From: Streptomyces sp. NBC_00691
GTDB lineage: Bacteria > Actinomycetota > Actinomycetes > Streptomycetales > Streptomycetaceae
DNA: 64,000 nt
Reading direction: 5' to 3'
NCBI RefSeq assembly: GCF_036226665.1
Contig: NZ_CP109007.1
Span: 5,558,501 to 5,622,500 of the forward strand
Of this stretch, positions 44,947 through 53,687 are shown piece after piece. A model generated the notes under the pieces. That model worked only from the letters and a program-made list of their open reading frames with translations, ran no database searches and was not told the origin of the DNA. Position 1 is the stretch's first letter; every line of letters begins with the position of its first letter. The translations under genes and the position numbers were made by a program.

Positions 44947-46482
44947 GTGCAGACCACGCAGACACCCTCGGACACCGGCCCCCGACCCCTCGAACCCGCC
45001 CTGGCCGTACCGGCGTTCACCGGCGGAGTGCGCGTCTTCTTCGCCTCCGGCGGCGACGTCGCCACCCTCGCCGGACCCGCCACCTCGCTCGCCCTCCGCC
45101 CCGTCCGGGGCGGCGTCCGGACCGCCCTGGAACGGCTCGCCGAAGGGCCCCTGCCCGCGGCGGAGCTGTACGAGGGGCTCCGGCCCGCCGAGCGGGTCCA
45201 GTTCGAGCGGGTCCTCGACCGCGCCCGGCACCTGGTGGCCCACGCCGTCCTGGCCAGGGGCGGCAGCCGTGAGCTGCTCCGGCTGGAGCCGGTGGCGCGC
45301 GACGCCGCCCATGTGCCGGTCCGCGTTCCCGCCGACGCGACCGTACGGCTCTCCCGCTTCGCCTTCTGCCGAAGCCGCGAAGGCGCCCTCGTCCTGGAGT
45401 CGCCGCTGGTCAAGTACCGGGCGGTGCTCACCGATCCCGCGGCGCGGACGCTGGCCGCCGCGCTCGGGGAGCCCGGCACCTCCGACCGCCTCGGCGCGGC
45501 CGCCGGTCTCGACGAGGCCGGCACCGCCGATGTCCTCGGTCATCTCGTCGGCGCCGGATTCGCCGAACTCGCCGACGAGGAGGGGGTCTTCGCCTCGGAC
45601 GGCGAACCCGTCCTGCGCCAGTGGGACTTCCACGACCTCCTCTTCCACTCGCGCGTCCGCTCCGGCCGGTACGACGAGGTGTTCGGCGCCGTCTACCCCC
45701 ACCGGGGCGCCATCGAGCCGCGGCCGGCGGTACGGCCCGTCCCCGAGGGCCCCTCCGTACCGCTCCACCGGCCGACGCGGGAGGAGATCGCCGCGCACGA
45801 TCCGTCCCTCACCACGGCGATCGAGACCCGGCGGTCCATCCGCGGCTACGGCGACCAGGAGATGACCGCCCGCCAGCTCGGCGAGTTCCTCTACCGCGTG
45901 GCCCGCGTCCGCGCCCACTACACCCCGGAGCCCGGCAGCGACCGTGACGAGGTCGTCTCCCGCCCCTACCCGAGCGGCGGCCAGGGGTACGAGCTGGAGC
46001 TGTACGTCACCGTGCGGCGCTGCGAGGGACTGGCCCCCGGCATCTACTACTACGACCCCGTCGGCCACCGCCTCGTCCTGCGGAACGAGGACGAGGCCGA
46101 CCGCGAGTCCCTCTTCCACGTGGCCTCCCGGGCCACCGGCATGGAGGCGCGCCCCGACGTCCTCGTCACCGTCACGGCCCGCTTCCAGCGCATGTCGTGG
46201 AAGTACCGAGCCATCGCCTACGCGACGACGCTCCGGCACACGGGCGTGCTCTACCAGACGATGTACCTGGTCGCGACGGCCCTCGGTCTGGCCCCCTGCG
46301 CGCTGGGCAACGGCGACGCCGACATGTCCGCGCGGGTGCTCGGCCTCGACTACCTCCAGGAGTCCTCGGTGGGCGACTTCCTGCTCGGCAGCCGGCGCCC
46401 GGACGACTCCGTCGCAGGTGAGCCGGGGGAAGGGTGGCGGATGCTCAACAGCCCCGAGTGGTCCCTTCCCGGTAACCCCTGA
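44947..46482 (+). CDS. SagB-type azoline dehydrogenase (first)
   Basis: A 511-aa FMN-dependent oxidoreductase of the SagB/McbC nitroreductase-like family, which oxidises thiazolines/oxazolines to azoles. A partner-type N-terminal region (about 1-280) precedes the nitroreductase domain with ETRRSIRGYGDQEMT, RPYPSGGQGYELELYV, GIYYYDP and the C-terminal LVATALGLAPCALGNGDAD block. The GTG at 44947 has GGAGG five bases upstream. It is divergent from the AHBA operon and directly upstream of the two precursor genes. A second, dissimilar SagB lies at 55614, so the two probably have different substrates. Confidence 0.9.
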   Translation: MQTTQTPSDTGPRPLEPALAVPAFTGGVRVFFASGGDVATLAGPATSLALRPVRGGVRTALERLAEGPLPAAELYEGLRPAERVQFERVLDRARHLVAHAVLARGGSRELLRLEPVARDAAHVPVRVPADATVRLSRFAFCRSREGALVLESPLVKYRAVLTDPAARTLAAALGEPGTSDRLGAAAGLDEAGTADVLGHLVGAGFAELADEEGVFASDGEPVLRQWDFHDLLFHSRVRSGRYDEVFGAVYPHRGAIEPRPAVRPVPEGPSVPLHRPTREEIAAHDPSLTTAIETRRSIRGYGDQEMTARQLGEFLYRVARVRAHYTPEPGSDRDEVVSRPYPSGGQGYELELYVTVRRCEGLAPGIYYYDPVGHRLVLRNEDEADRESLFHVASRATGMEARPDVLVTVTARFQRMSWKYRAIAYATTLRHTGVLYQTMYLVATALGLAPCALGNGDADMSARVLGLDYLQESSVGDFLLGSRRPDDSVAGEPGEGWRMLNSPEWSLPGNP

Positions 46483-46515
46483 GCCCTTCCGGCATGACGC
46501 CGGTTATTCCGGGCG

Positions 46516-46527
46516 TGATAAACGTCA
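46516..46527. promoter_or_regulatory. imperfect palindrome upstream of the precursor gene
   Basis: TGATAAACGTCA has one mismatch from TGAC-N4-GTCA. It lies 97 bases upstream of the first precursor ATG in the only long gap before it. Confidence 0.35.
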
Positions 46528-46624
46528 GGCGGAACTCGGAAAGTCTGGTGCGGGGCGGGGTCGGTCAGCATTATTGGTGTTGCAGCCGAACGGTTGCCGA
46601 GAAGAATTCGGAAAGGAATTCAGA

Positions 46625-46801
46625 ATGAGCATCGACGACATCAAGCAGGGCCAGGACGCGGACAAGGCGTTCGAGAACTTCGACGTCGACGAGCTGGAGA
46701 CCCTCGAGGTCGCCCAGGGCGTGGCCCTCCCGGAGATGGGTGCCTCCAGCGGCTCGATCGGCACCTCGTCCTCCTCGTCCTCCACCTGCTCCGCCTGCTG
46801 A
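46625..46801 (+). CDS. Thiopeptide-type RiPP precursor peptide 1
   Basis: A 58-aa precursor with AAAGGA eight bases before the ATG. The acidic leader (1-40) contains FDVDELETLEV and ends VALPEMGA, closely like the lactazole leader end ALPENGA. The predicted core is residues 41-58, SSGSIGTSSSSSSTCSAC: ten Ser, two Thr and two Cys. By analogy Ser41 would be one half of the pyridine and a Ser in the run at 48-53 the other. Cys55/Cys58 would become thiazoles and the remaining Ser/Thr dehydroamino acids or (methyl)oxazoles. The cleavage point is inferred. It is followed 36 bases later by a near-copy. Confidence 0.93.
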   Translation: MSIDDIKQGQDADKAFENFDVDELETLEVAQGVALPEMGASSGSIGTSSSSSSTCSAC

Positions 46802-46977
46802 ACATCCCCCAACCGAAACGCTGAAAGGAAACACACCATGAGCATCGACGACATCAAGAACGGCGACGACGCGGCCTTCGACAACTTCGACGTCGCGGAG
46901 CTGGAGACCCTCGAGGTCGCCCAGGGCGTGGCCCTCCCGGAGATGGGTGCCTCCAGCGGCTCGATCGGCACCTCGTC
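46691..46977 (+). repeat. 80-bp exact duplication in the two precursor genes
   Basis: 46691-46770 is identical to 46898-46977, covering the leader end and most of the core. The serine run just after it differs only in synonymous TCC/TCG codons. Confidence 0.9.
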
Positions 46978-47008
46978 GTCGTCCTCCTCCACCTGCTCGG
47001 CCTGCTGA
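46838..47008 (+). CDS. Thiopeptide-type RiPP precursor peptide 2
   Basis: A 56-aa tandem copy of the first precursor. The ATG has GAAAGGAA upstream. The leader differs in its first third (KNGDDAAFDNFDVAEL), while everything from ELETLEV to the end, including the whole 18-residue core (39-56), is identical in amino acids. The leader differences are two missing residues and a few substitutions outside the conserved recognition region. Both should give the same product, so the duplication probably raises precursor dose. A strong terminator follows. Confidence 0.93.
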   Translation: MSIDDIKNGDDAAFDNFDVAELETLEVAQGVALPEMGASSGSIGTSSSSSSTCSAC

Positions 47009-47041
47009 CCGAGTAACCGGAGCTGAACGCACGACGCACGA

Positions 47042-47080
47042 AGGATGCGACCGCCCGGCCCAGGCCGGGTGGCGCATCCT
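47042..47080 (+). terminator. terminator after the precursor genes
   Basis: AGGATGCG...GGCC (from 47042) pairs with GGCC...CGCATCCT (to 47080), a long stem with a short loop 34 bases past the second precursor stop. Confidence 0.75.
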
Positions 47081-47164
47081 CGCGTGCGTTGCGGTGCTTC
47101 CCGGGCGCTCCCGCTTCCGAGGCGCTGGTCGGGAGCCGCCGAGAGGCTTCGGGGCTGCGGGCCG

Positions 47165-47728
47165 TCAGCCGCGCAGGGCCACGTGGAAGGACGAGGCCCA
47201 CAGCACGACCGCGGCGCCCAGGCCGACCACCGTGCGGATCGTCTCCGCCGTGGTGCCGGCCGCCAGGACGACGAGTCCCACCAGCGCGACCGCGGTCAGG
47301 AAGATCGCGGTCCACTTGTACTGCCCCTGGTCGAAGAGGCGCGCGAGCGGGAAGAAGTGCAGGCCCACGACCAGACAGATCCCGACCGGGATGAACTCGG
47401 GGTGGCCCGAGGCGTTCGACACGGCGATCACCGCGAAGATCGCCACCAGCTCGGCCATGTTGACCAGGCCGACCCCCCGGTTCCACTTCTCCGGCAGGCG
47501 GACCATGCGGGTCACCGGACCCGCGGTGCCCCGGAAGGCGAACACCACCGCGCCGGCGGTCACGACGGCGGCGACGACGCCGACCGCGACGGACACGGGC
47601 ACCGCCGCTATTCCCGAACCGCCCGCGAAGGCCCATACGAGGGCGAAGACGGCGAGGACGATCGCGCCGCGACGGCGCAGATTACGCGTGAGTGCCAGGC
47701 ACTCGGCGTCGGTGGTTTCCGTAGTCAT
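47165..47728 (-). CDS. Small integral membrane protein of unknown function
   Basis: A 187-aa protein with about six hydrophobic segments (roughly 22-40, 45-65, 85-105, 110-130, 138-158, 165-182). I recognise no family or catalytic motif. The ATG at 47728 is chosen because the upstream extension of the frame is non-hydrophobic and atypical. It is the only minus-strand gene between the precursors and the maturation operon, and is divergent from that operon across a palindrome-bearing promoter. A producer-immunity or export-accessory role is a guess from position only. Confidence 0.75.
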   Translation of the reverse strand: MTTETTDAECLALTRNLRRRGAIVLAVFALVWAFAGGSGIAAVPVSVAVGVVAAVVTAGAVVFAFRGTAGPVTRMVRLPEKWNRGVGLVNMAELVAIFAVIAVSNASGHPEFIPVGICLVVGLHFFPLARLFDQGQYKWTAIFLTAVALVGLVVLAAGTTAETIRTVVGLGAAVVLWASSFHVALRG

Positions 47729-47833
47729 GGCGCGGACCTTACAACGACGCTCCGCGATGATCCGACTGCGTTGTCTATTTTCAGCCAGTCCGACTCGGAC
47801 CCGTCTCGAACCGAGCCATGGCCCGAGCGTCAC

Positions 47834-47869
47834 GGAAAGGGTGACACATGTCAGCCCGGAACCCTTTCC
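47834..47869. promoter_or_regulatory. nested inverted repeats in the maturation-operon promoter
   Basis: An outer repeat GGAAAGGGT/ACCCTTTCC (47834-47842, 47861-47869) encloses TGACACATGTCA (47842-47853). The latter is the third perfect TGAC-N4-GTCA site. It is about 110 bases upstream of the plus-strand start and of the membrane protein start. Confidence 0.5.
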
Positions 47870-47962
47870 CCTATCGCCCCGCAATTCCCCGGCACATGAT
47901 TACGGCCGGAAGCGAAAGAAAGCCCAGGACGTTGTTCTCGAATTCTCGGAAGGTGCGAAAGC

Positions 47963-49183
47963 ATGGGGGTTGATGCGCTGGAGCGCACTGCCGTGAAGCC
48001 GGATTCCGACGGCCTGACGGGAGTGCGGCTGCACACACGGATGCCGGTCACACCGGCCTGGCTCGCCCGGTACGTCGTACCGGTCGCCCGCGCGCTGAAC
48101 GAGGCGGGCGCTCCCGCCGTCCAGCTGCGCCGCGGGTGGCTCCACGGGCCGCACGTCGACATCCTCGCCCGCGACGCCACCGGCGTCCCGGGCGGCGGCC
48201 CCGACTGGGACGGCGTCGCCCGGGCCCTGGACGCCGGCCCGCTCGACCCGCCCCGGGCCCTCACCGAGGAGACCTACCTCGACCAGGCCCGCGAGTTCGG
48301 CCGCCTGGAAGCCGTCCAGCCGCCCTACCTGCCGCTGCGCGAGCACGGCGCCGTCGAGCGGATCGGCGGCGCCGACGGCGGACCCTCCGCGGCCACCGCC
48401 CGCGACCCCCGCCTCGGCCGCTTCCGCACCGTCGTGCACGGGGCCCTGACCCCCGCGCTCCTCCGGACGATCGACGGCCTCGCCGGCGAGCCGGGCACCG
48501 GCACGCTCCGGCTCGCCGAGGCCTTCGTCGCGCTCGCCGACACCCACACCCTCGGCCTCGGATACGGGGTCTTCTCGCCCCGCTCCCACGTCGAGGCCTT
48601 CCTCGCCTGGGCCGCGCCCACCAAGGACGTACGCCCCGTCTTCCGGCAGCGCCTCGCCCAGGACGCGGCCGCGCTCCGCCGGGTCGTCGAGCAGCGGCTG
48701 AGCGGCGAGGTGTCCGCCACCGCCGCCGCCTGGCGCACCGGACTCGCCTACGGCGCGGGGGCGCTGGAGAGCGCGGTCGCCGCCGGCACCCTCACGCTCG
48801 ACCTGCTCGACGGTGCCACCGCCGGGCTCGACCGCTCCGAGATGGGGCCGCCCGGGGCCACCACCGTCGTCCCGCAGGGCGAGCAGCCCGACAGCGACTT
48901 CCACCGGACCGTCGGCGAGGCCGGCGTGACCTCGGCCCCCTCCCCGTGGTTCGCCTCCTTCCGCCTCCTCACCAACCTCTTCTACGAGCAGCTGCCGCTG
49001 CTCACCGTCTCCCCGATGCAGCGCTACTACACCTGCTTCGCCGTCGCCGAGACGGTCGACGAGGTCCTCGGCGTCTCCTGGCGCGAGCGCATCGCAGCGA
49101 ACGCCCCCGCCGGGGGCACGACTTCCGCCGCCTCCGCCCCGAGCGCCGCTCCGGGCACCGCCCCCGAGGGAGCCCTTCGATGA
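47963..49183 (+). CDS. SpaB_C-like protein, probable thiopeptide pyridine synthase
   Basis: A 406-aa protein of the thiopeptide-type/LanB C-terminal superfamily, in a divergent form: the usual FxRY core appears as QLRRGWLHGPHVDIL (about residues 54-68). In thiopeptide clusters one such protein removes glutamate from glutamyl-Ser and another (TclM/TbtD/PbtD) performs the formal [4+2] cyclisation and leader release. Because the protein at 57192 has the classical elimination-type motif, I assign this one tentatively as the pyridine synthase. The C-terminal segment is Ala/Ser-rich. The ATG has GGAAGG upstream; the stop overlaps the LanB start (ATGA). Confidence 0.75.
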   Translation: MGVDALERTAVKPDSDGLTGVRLHTRMPVTPAWLARYVVPVARALNEAGAPAVQLRRGWLHGPHVDILARDATGVPGGGPDWDGVARALDAGPLDPPRALTEETYLDQAREFGRLEAVQPPYLPLREHGAVERIGGADGGPSAATARDPRLGRFRTVVHGALTPALLRTIDGLAGEPGTGTLRLAEAFVALADTHTLGLGYGVFSPRSHVEAFLAWAAPTKDVRPVFRQRLAQDAAALRRVVEQRLSGEVSATAAAWRTGLAYGAGALESAVAAGTLTLDLLDGATAGLDRSEMGPPGATTVVPQGEQPDSDFHRTVGEAGVTSAPSPWFASFRLLTNLFYEQLPLLTVSPMQRYYTCFAVAETVDEVLGVSWRERIAANAPAGGTTSAASAPSAAPGTAPEGALR

Positions 49184-51915
49184 CCGCCCCCGTGATCGGC
49201 ACCCCGACGGACCTGCCCGGGACCGCACAGTCCGGCCCGGCGCCCGCGCCCGTGGGCGTACCGACGCCCGGCCCGGCGCCCGTGCCCGTGGACGTACCGA
49301 CGCCCGCACCGAAGCCCACACCCACGTCCGCGCATGCCGCGCCCGCCCCCGAACCCCTCTGGTTCCTGCGGGTCAACCCGCTGCGCCGGGCCCGGCTCGC
49401 CGACGCCGGGCTGCGCCGGCAGCTCGTCCTCCTCACCGCCGCCGAGCAGACCCTCGCCGAGGCCTCCGCGGCCGCGTCCGACGAGCTGTACGAGCGGATC
49501 GGCGCCGCGACCGACGACGCCGAACGGCGTGAACTGATCGCCCTGCGCCGCGCCGTGAACAGCGGCAAGGCACCGAAGAAGGCGCCGGGGCCCGCCACCC
49601 CCGTGCTCGACGCCTGGCTCGCGGCCCGCCGGGAACGCGAGCGGATCCGCGAGGAGCTCGTCACCGGCTACCCCGACGCGGCCGAGCGCGAGCGCGGAGT
49701 CCTCGCCGAACTCCTCGGCGACCCCGACCTGCTGCGCTCGCTCGCCCTCGTCGCCCCCGAGGTCCACCAGGAGGCCGAGCGCTACCGCGCCGCCGTCCGG
49801 GCCCCCGGCAGGGTCCCCTCCAAGTCCCGCAAGTCCGAGCGCGGCCTCATCCAGTACGTCACCCGCGCCATGGTCCGTACGAGCCCGCTCGCCCGCTTCA
49901 CGGCCGTCGGGATCGCCGAGCCCGACCCGGCCGCCCCCGGCCCCGACGAGGCGGGCTTCGGCGGCGCGACCGCCTTCCCCGGCCTCGACCGCGTCATGCT
50001 CAACTATGTGCTCGGCGGACTGCCCGACCCCGCCGACCGGGCGATCGAGGACCTGTGGATCGGCCTCCCGCCGACCTCCGCACCCGACCCCGCCGCCGGG
50101 AAGCTGTTCTTCCTGAAGCCCGCCCCCGAGGGGATGCGCCGCGCCGCCGTCTCCCTCGACGGCCCCGCCGGAGACCTCCTCGACGCGGTCTCCATGGGCC
50201 CCCGCCCCTTCGCGTCCGTCGTCGCCCATGTCGCCGAACGCTCCGGCATCGCCGCCGGGGACGCCGACCAGAAGGTCCGGGGCGCCGTCGCCCAGGGTCT
50301 CCTCTGCACCTTCCACGACGCCGAGGACGGCTCCACCGACTACGACGTCCTCCTCACCCCCGACGACCCCCGCCCGGTGACGAAGCGGCTCACCGACCGC
50401 GTCAAGGCCGGCATGCCCGCCTTCACCGCCGCGCCCGCAGCCGAACGCGGCGACGCGCTGGCCGAGTTGCGCGGCGCCCTCGGCGAACTCAGCCACGCCG
50501 CCGGCCGCCCCGCGCACGTCACGGTCGAGGAGGACTACGTGATGCCGCCGCTCAAGGTGGCCACGGAACCCTGGAAGGAGTCCCTCAAGGACCTCGGCCC
50601 GGCCGTCGAACTCCTCACCGTCTTCGACTGGCTGCACGACGTGCGCGTCCTCATGACCGCCGCCTTCGTCGAGCGCTTCGGCCCCGGGGCGAACGTCCCC
50701 CTCGCCGCCAACGCCCCCTTCGTCGTCGGCGAGGTCTCGCGCCGCGCCGCCGCCATGGCCGCCGTGTACGGCCCCGACGGCCCCGGCGACCCGACCGCGC
50801 TCAAGGGCATCGGCCCCGCCGACGGCTCCCTGGAGCGCATCTACGAACTGCGCCGCGAGGTCACCGAGGCGCTCCACGCCCTCATCGGCCAGGCCGTCGA
50901 GCGCGGCGACGACACCCTCCGCATCAGCCCGGAGCAGGTCGCCGGCCTCACCGGCGACCTGCCGGAACGCTTCCGCCGCGACCCGCTGATCTACGGCATC
51001 CTGCTCCAGCGCGGCGACGGCCACCTCGTCCTCAACGACGGACTGCCGGGCCACGGCATGCTCTACGCCCGCTTCCTGGAGGCCGACCGGCGCCTCGGCG
51101 GCCGCGCCCTGCCCCGCCTCGCCGACCACGTACGCCGGGTGTACGGCCACGACGGCGCCCGTGTCACCGAGGACCTGGGCCTGCACCGCCTCAACGTCAA
51201 CGCCCACACGCCGATCCTGCCCGGCGGCCTCACCCCCGACGACTGGTTCGGACTGCGGCTCGCCCACGACCCCGAGACCGACTCGCTGCGCGTCGAGGAC
51301 GCCGAGGGCGCCCCCCTGCGGGTCCTGCCCCTCGGCACCGGCCACCCCGGCCTCTTCCCGCCGCCGTTGTCCGTCGCCTCCGGCCTCGCCATCAGCGGCC
51401 GCCTCTTCAACGCCCTCCCCAACAGCTGGCACGCCGCCACCCCCTGGGACCGGGCCACCACCCGCACCGCCCCGCGGATGGCCGTCGGCGACGTCCTCAT
51501 CGGCCGCCGCCGCTGGTACGGAGGAGAGGAGCTCGGCGCCGCCCTGGCCGCCGGGCCCGAGGAACACGAACGGCTCCTCGCCCTCAACGCCTGGCGCGCC
51601 AAGTACGGCGTCCCCGAGGAGGTCGTCGTCAAGACCGTCCCCGAGGACGAGGGCCCGCTCTCCGTCGGCGCCCCCGACATCCAGTCCAAGCGCCTCCAGC
51701 AGAAGCCCCAGTACGTGGACCTGAGCAGCGCGCTCGGCGCCCGCGTCCTGCCCCGGATGCTGGAGCGCCGCGGCGCCGACACCGGAGGCAGCTACCTGGA
51801 GGAGGCGCTGCCCGGCGTCGTCGACGGCACCCACGCCACCGAGTGGGTCGTCGAGGTCGGCCGGACCGCCGGCGGCCGCTTCACCTACCACCCGACCACC
51901 GAGGAGGAGCGATGA
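49180..51915 (+). CDS. LanB-type dehydratase, tRNA-dependent glutamylation subunit
   Basis: A 911-aa protein matching the N-terminal glutamylation domain of split LanB dehydratases (TbtB/LazB/NisB-N type). These use glutamyl-tRNA to glutamylate core Ser/Thr before elimination. A Pro/Ala-rich linker fills residues 1-60. Recognisable blocks are EPLWFLRVNPLRR, RAMVRTSPLARFTAVGI (the conserved R-x-TP/SPFxxFT-like segment), the NLHRLNVNAHTPILPGG-like region and TYLEEALP-type C-terminus. There is no SpaB_C domain, consistent with a separate elimination protein. It is joined by ATGA overlaps to the genes on both sides. Confidence 0.9.
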   Translation: MTAPVIGTPTDLPGTAQSGPAPAPVGVPTPGPAPVPVDVPTPAPKPTPTSAHAAPAPEPLWFLRVNPLRRARLADAGLRRQLVLLTAAEQTLAEASAAASDELYERIGAATDDAERRELIALRRAVNSGKAPKKAPGPATPVLDAWLAARRERERIREELVTGYPDAAERERGVLAELLGDPDLLRSLALVAPEVHQEAERYRAAVRAPGRVPSKSRKSERGLIQYVTRAMVRTSPLARFTAVGIAEPDPAAPGPDEAGFGGATAFPGLDRVMLNYVLGGLPDPADRAIEDLWIGLPPTSAPDPAAGKLFFLKPAPEGMRRAAVSLDGPAGDLLDAVSMGPRPFASVVAHVAERSGIAAGDADQKVRGAVAQGLLCTFHDAEDGSTDYDVLLTPDDPRPVTKRLTDRVKAGMPAFTAAPAAERGDALAELRGALGELSHAAGRPAHVTVEEDYVMPPLKVATEPWKESLKDLGPAVELLTVFDWLHDVRVLMTAAFVERFGPGANVPLAANAPFVVGEVSRRAAAMAAVYGPDGPGDPTALKGIGPADGSLERIYELRREVTEALHALIGQAVERGDDTLRISPEQVAGLTGDLPERFRRDPLIYGILLQRGDGHLVLNDGLPGHGMLYARFLEADRRLGGRALPRLADHVRRVYGHDGARVTEDLGLHRLNVNAHTPILPGGLTPDDWFGLRLAHDPETDSLRVEDAEGAPLRVLPLGTGHPGLFPPPLSVASGLAISGRLFNALPNSWHAATPWDRATTRTAPRMAVGDVLIGRRRWYGGEELGAALAAGPEEHERLLALNAWRAKYGVPEEVVVKTVPEDEGPLSVGAPDIQSKRLQQKPQYVDLSSALGARVLPRMLERRGADTGGSYLEEALPGVVDGTHATEWVVEVGRTAGGRFTYHPTTEEER

Positions 51916-53687
51916 CGAGGCCCGCGGCGGCGCTCAGGACGCGCCCCGACCTGCACTACGCGCCCGTCCCCGGCGGGGTCTACTTCAGCGGCGCCCGCGC
52001 CCGGTTCGTGCTGCGCGGCTCCGAGGTCCTGCACGCCGTCGCCCAAGGCTGCGTCCCGCTCCTGGAGGACGGCACCGACGAGGACGCGCTCGTCGCCGAG
52101 ATCGGCACCGAACGCGCCCGCCCCGCCGTCCGCCTCCTCGTCGACACGCTCCGCGAGAACGGGCTGCTCCTCGACCCGACCGCGCACACCGCGCCCGAAC
52201 CGCCCGCCGACGTACGGCAACGGCACGCCGAGTCGCTCGCCCGCCTCGAAGGCCTCCTCGACGACCCGTACGGCGCCTTCGCCCGGCTCCGTACCGCGAC
52301 GGTCCTGGTCACCGGCCCCGCGGCCGCGGCGGGCCCGGCCGTGCGCGGACTGCGCCGGGCCGGGGTCGGCACGGTCCTCACGCCCGACGACGGCCCCGCC
52401 GGCAGCCCCGACGCGGTGCTCGACATCCGCGAGGACGACGGGACGCCCGGACCGGCGGCCGACGTGCCCCTCGTCGTCCCCGTCCTCCTCGGCGGCACCG
52501 GCGTCACCCTCGTCGGACCCGCCCTCACCGGACCCGGACACCCGGCCGTCCGGGCCGCGTTCCACGACCGGGCCCGTGTCTGGGCCGCCGCCGAGTCCAC
52601 CGCGCCCGCGCCCCGCCCCATGGCGGACGCGCTCGCCGGAGCCCTCGGCGCGCAGCTCCTCATCGACACCCTCACCGGTACGGCGGACACGGGCGAGGCC
52701 CATGTCGTGCACGGGACGGACCTGGTCTCCGACCGGGTCACCGTCGAGGGAGCCCACCAGGCGGCCGCGACCGGCCGACCGGGCTCCCTCACCGAAGGCC
52801 CCCTCACCCTCGGCGACGCGCCCGCCGACCCCCGCCCCGAACCGGACGAGGCACGCGAGGCGGCGACCCCGCTCGCCGCGCGCTGGACCGGACCGCTCGC
52901 CCTCACCGAGGGCGCCGACCTGCCGCAGATGCCGCTCGCCCTGCGCGCCGCCGAGCTCCGCGCCGCCGGCCGCCCCACGACCACGGTCCTCGCCTGGGCC
53001 GCCCATCAGGAGACCGCCACCGTGGCGGCCACCCTGCAGGCCCTGCGGGCCCTCATCCCCGGGGCTCCCACCCCGGCGGCCGGTCCGCACGCCCACATCC
53101 CCGGGGCTTCCACCCCGGCGGCCGGGCTCACGAGGGAACACTGGCTCCTCGACGGCGCGTTGCGCCTGCTCGCCGAGGAGACGGCGCCCCTTCCGGCGAC
53201 GACCGCCACCCCGCACGTGCCGCCCGCGGCCCTCCCGGCGGGCGCTCCCGCCGCGGCCGCGGGCGGCGTGGCGTGCGAGGACCTCGACGCGGAGGGCCTG
53301 CGGATCCTCGCCGGACTCCGCGACCTCCTGCCGAACGAACCCGCGATCCGGCTCCACGGCGTGTCCGGCCTCGACTGGCGGCTCGCCGAGGTGACCGCCG
53401 ACGGCGTCACCCTCGGCCGCGCCTGGGGCGCCGACCCGGCGGAGGCCGCCCGGAACGCCCTGTGCACCGCGCTCGCCCACGTCCAGACCGCGGCCGGCCC
53501 CGGCACCGTCGACCCGCTCTCCACCGACGCCCTGCTCTTCGCCGACCGCGCCGCCCTGGACGCCCTCCGCGCCCGACTGGCCGCCCGCACCGGCACCACG
53601 TACCGGGGCGAGGCCCTCCGCCACGACCCCGTGCTCGGCGAGCTACCCCTCTGGTACGGCCCCGTGGAGGCCCACGATGCCCACTGA
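51912..53687 (+). CDS. Ocin-ThiF-like / RRE protein of azole cyclodehydration
   Basis: A 591-aa TbtF/LazD-like partner protein. The N-terminal about 90 residues resemble a PqqD-like RiPP recognition element (YFSGARARFVLRGSEVLHAV, then a helical stretch to GLLLD). This would bind the precursor leader and present it to the YcaO enzyme. A ThiF-like Rossmann region follows (VLVTGPAAAAGPAVRGLR, about 128-160). The C-terminal part (about 470-585) resembles TOMM partner domains. The linker contains a 42-bp in-frame duplication (IPGAPTPAAG, IPGASTPAAG). It starts in an ATGA overlap with LanB and overlaps the YcaO gene by 11 bases. Confidence 0.87.
   Translation: MTRPAAALRTRPDLHYAPVPGGVYFSGARARFVLRGSEVLHAVAQGCVPLLEDGTDEDALVAEIGTERARPAVRLLVDTLRENGLLLDPTAHTAPEPPADVRQRHAESLARLEGLLDDPYGAFARLRTATVLVTGPAAAAGPAVRGLRRAGVGTVLTPDDGPAGSPDAVLDIREDDGTPGPAADVPLVVPVLLGGTGVTLVGPALTGPGHPAVRAAFHDRARVWAAAESTAPAPRPMADALAGALGAQLLIDTLTGTADTGEAHVVHGTDLVSDRVTVEGAHQAAATGRPGSLTEGPLTLGDAPADPRPEPDEAREAATPLAARWTGPLALTEGADLPQMPLALRAAELRAAGRPTTTVLAWAAHQETATVAATLQALRALIPGAPTPAAGPHAHIPGASTPAAGLTREHWLLDGALRLLAEETAPLPATTATPHVPPAALPAGAPAAAAGGVACEDLDAEGLRILAGLRDLLPNEPAIRLHGVSGLDWRLAEVTADGVTLGRAWGADPAEAARNALCTALAHVQTAAGPGTVDPLSTDALLFADRAALDALRARLAARTGTTYRGEALRHDPVLGELPLWYGPVEAHDAH
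53054..53125 (+). repeat. 42-bp-period duplication inside the Ocin-ThiF gene
   Basis: Two 30-base near-identical copies (53054-53083 and 53096-53125, one difference) encode the linker repeats IPGAPTPAAG and IPGASTPAAG. Confidence 0.8.

Noticed and set aside
46625..47008. Lanthipeptide precursors
   Set aside because: There is no LanC, LanM or LanKC gene. The neighbours are YcaO, Ocin-ThiF, SagB and SpaB_C genes, and the leader end resembles lactazole.
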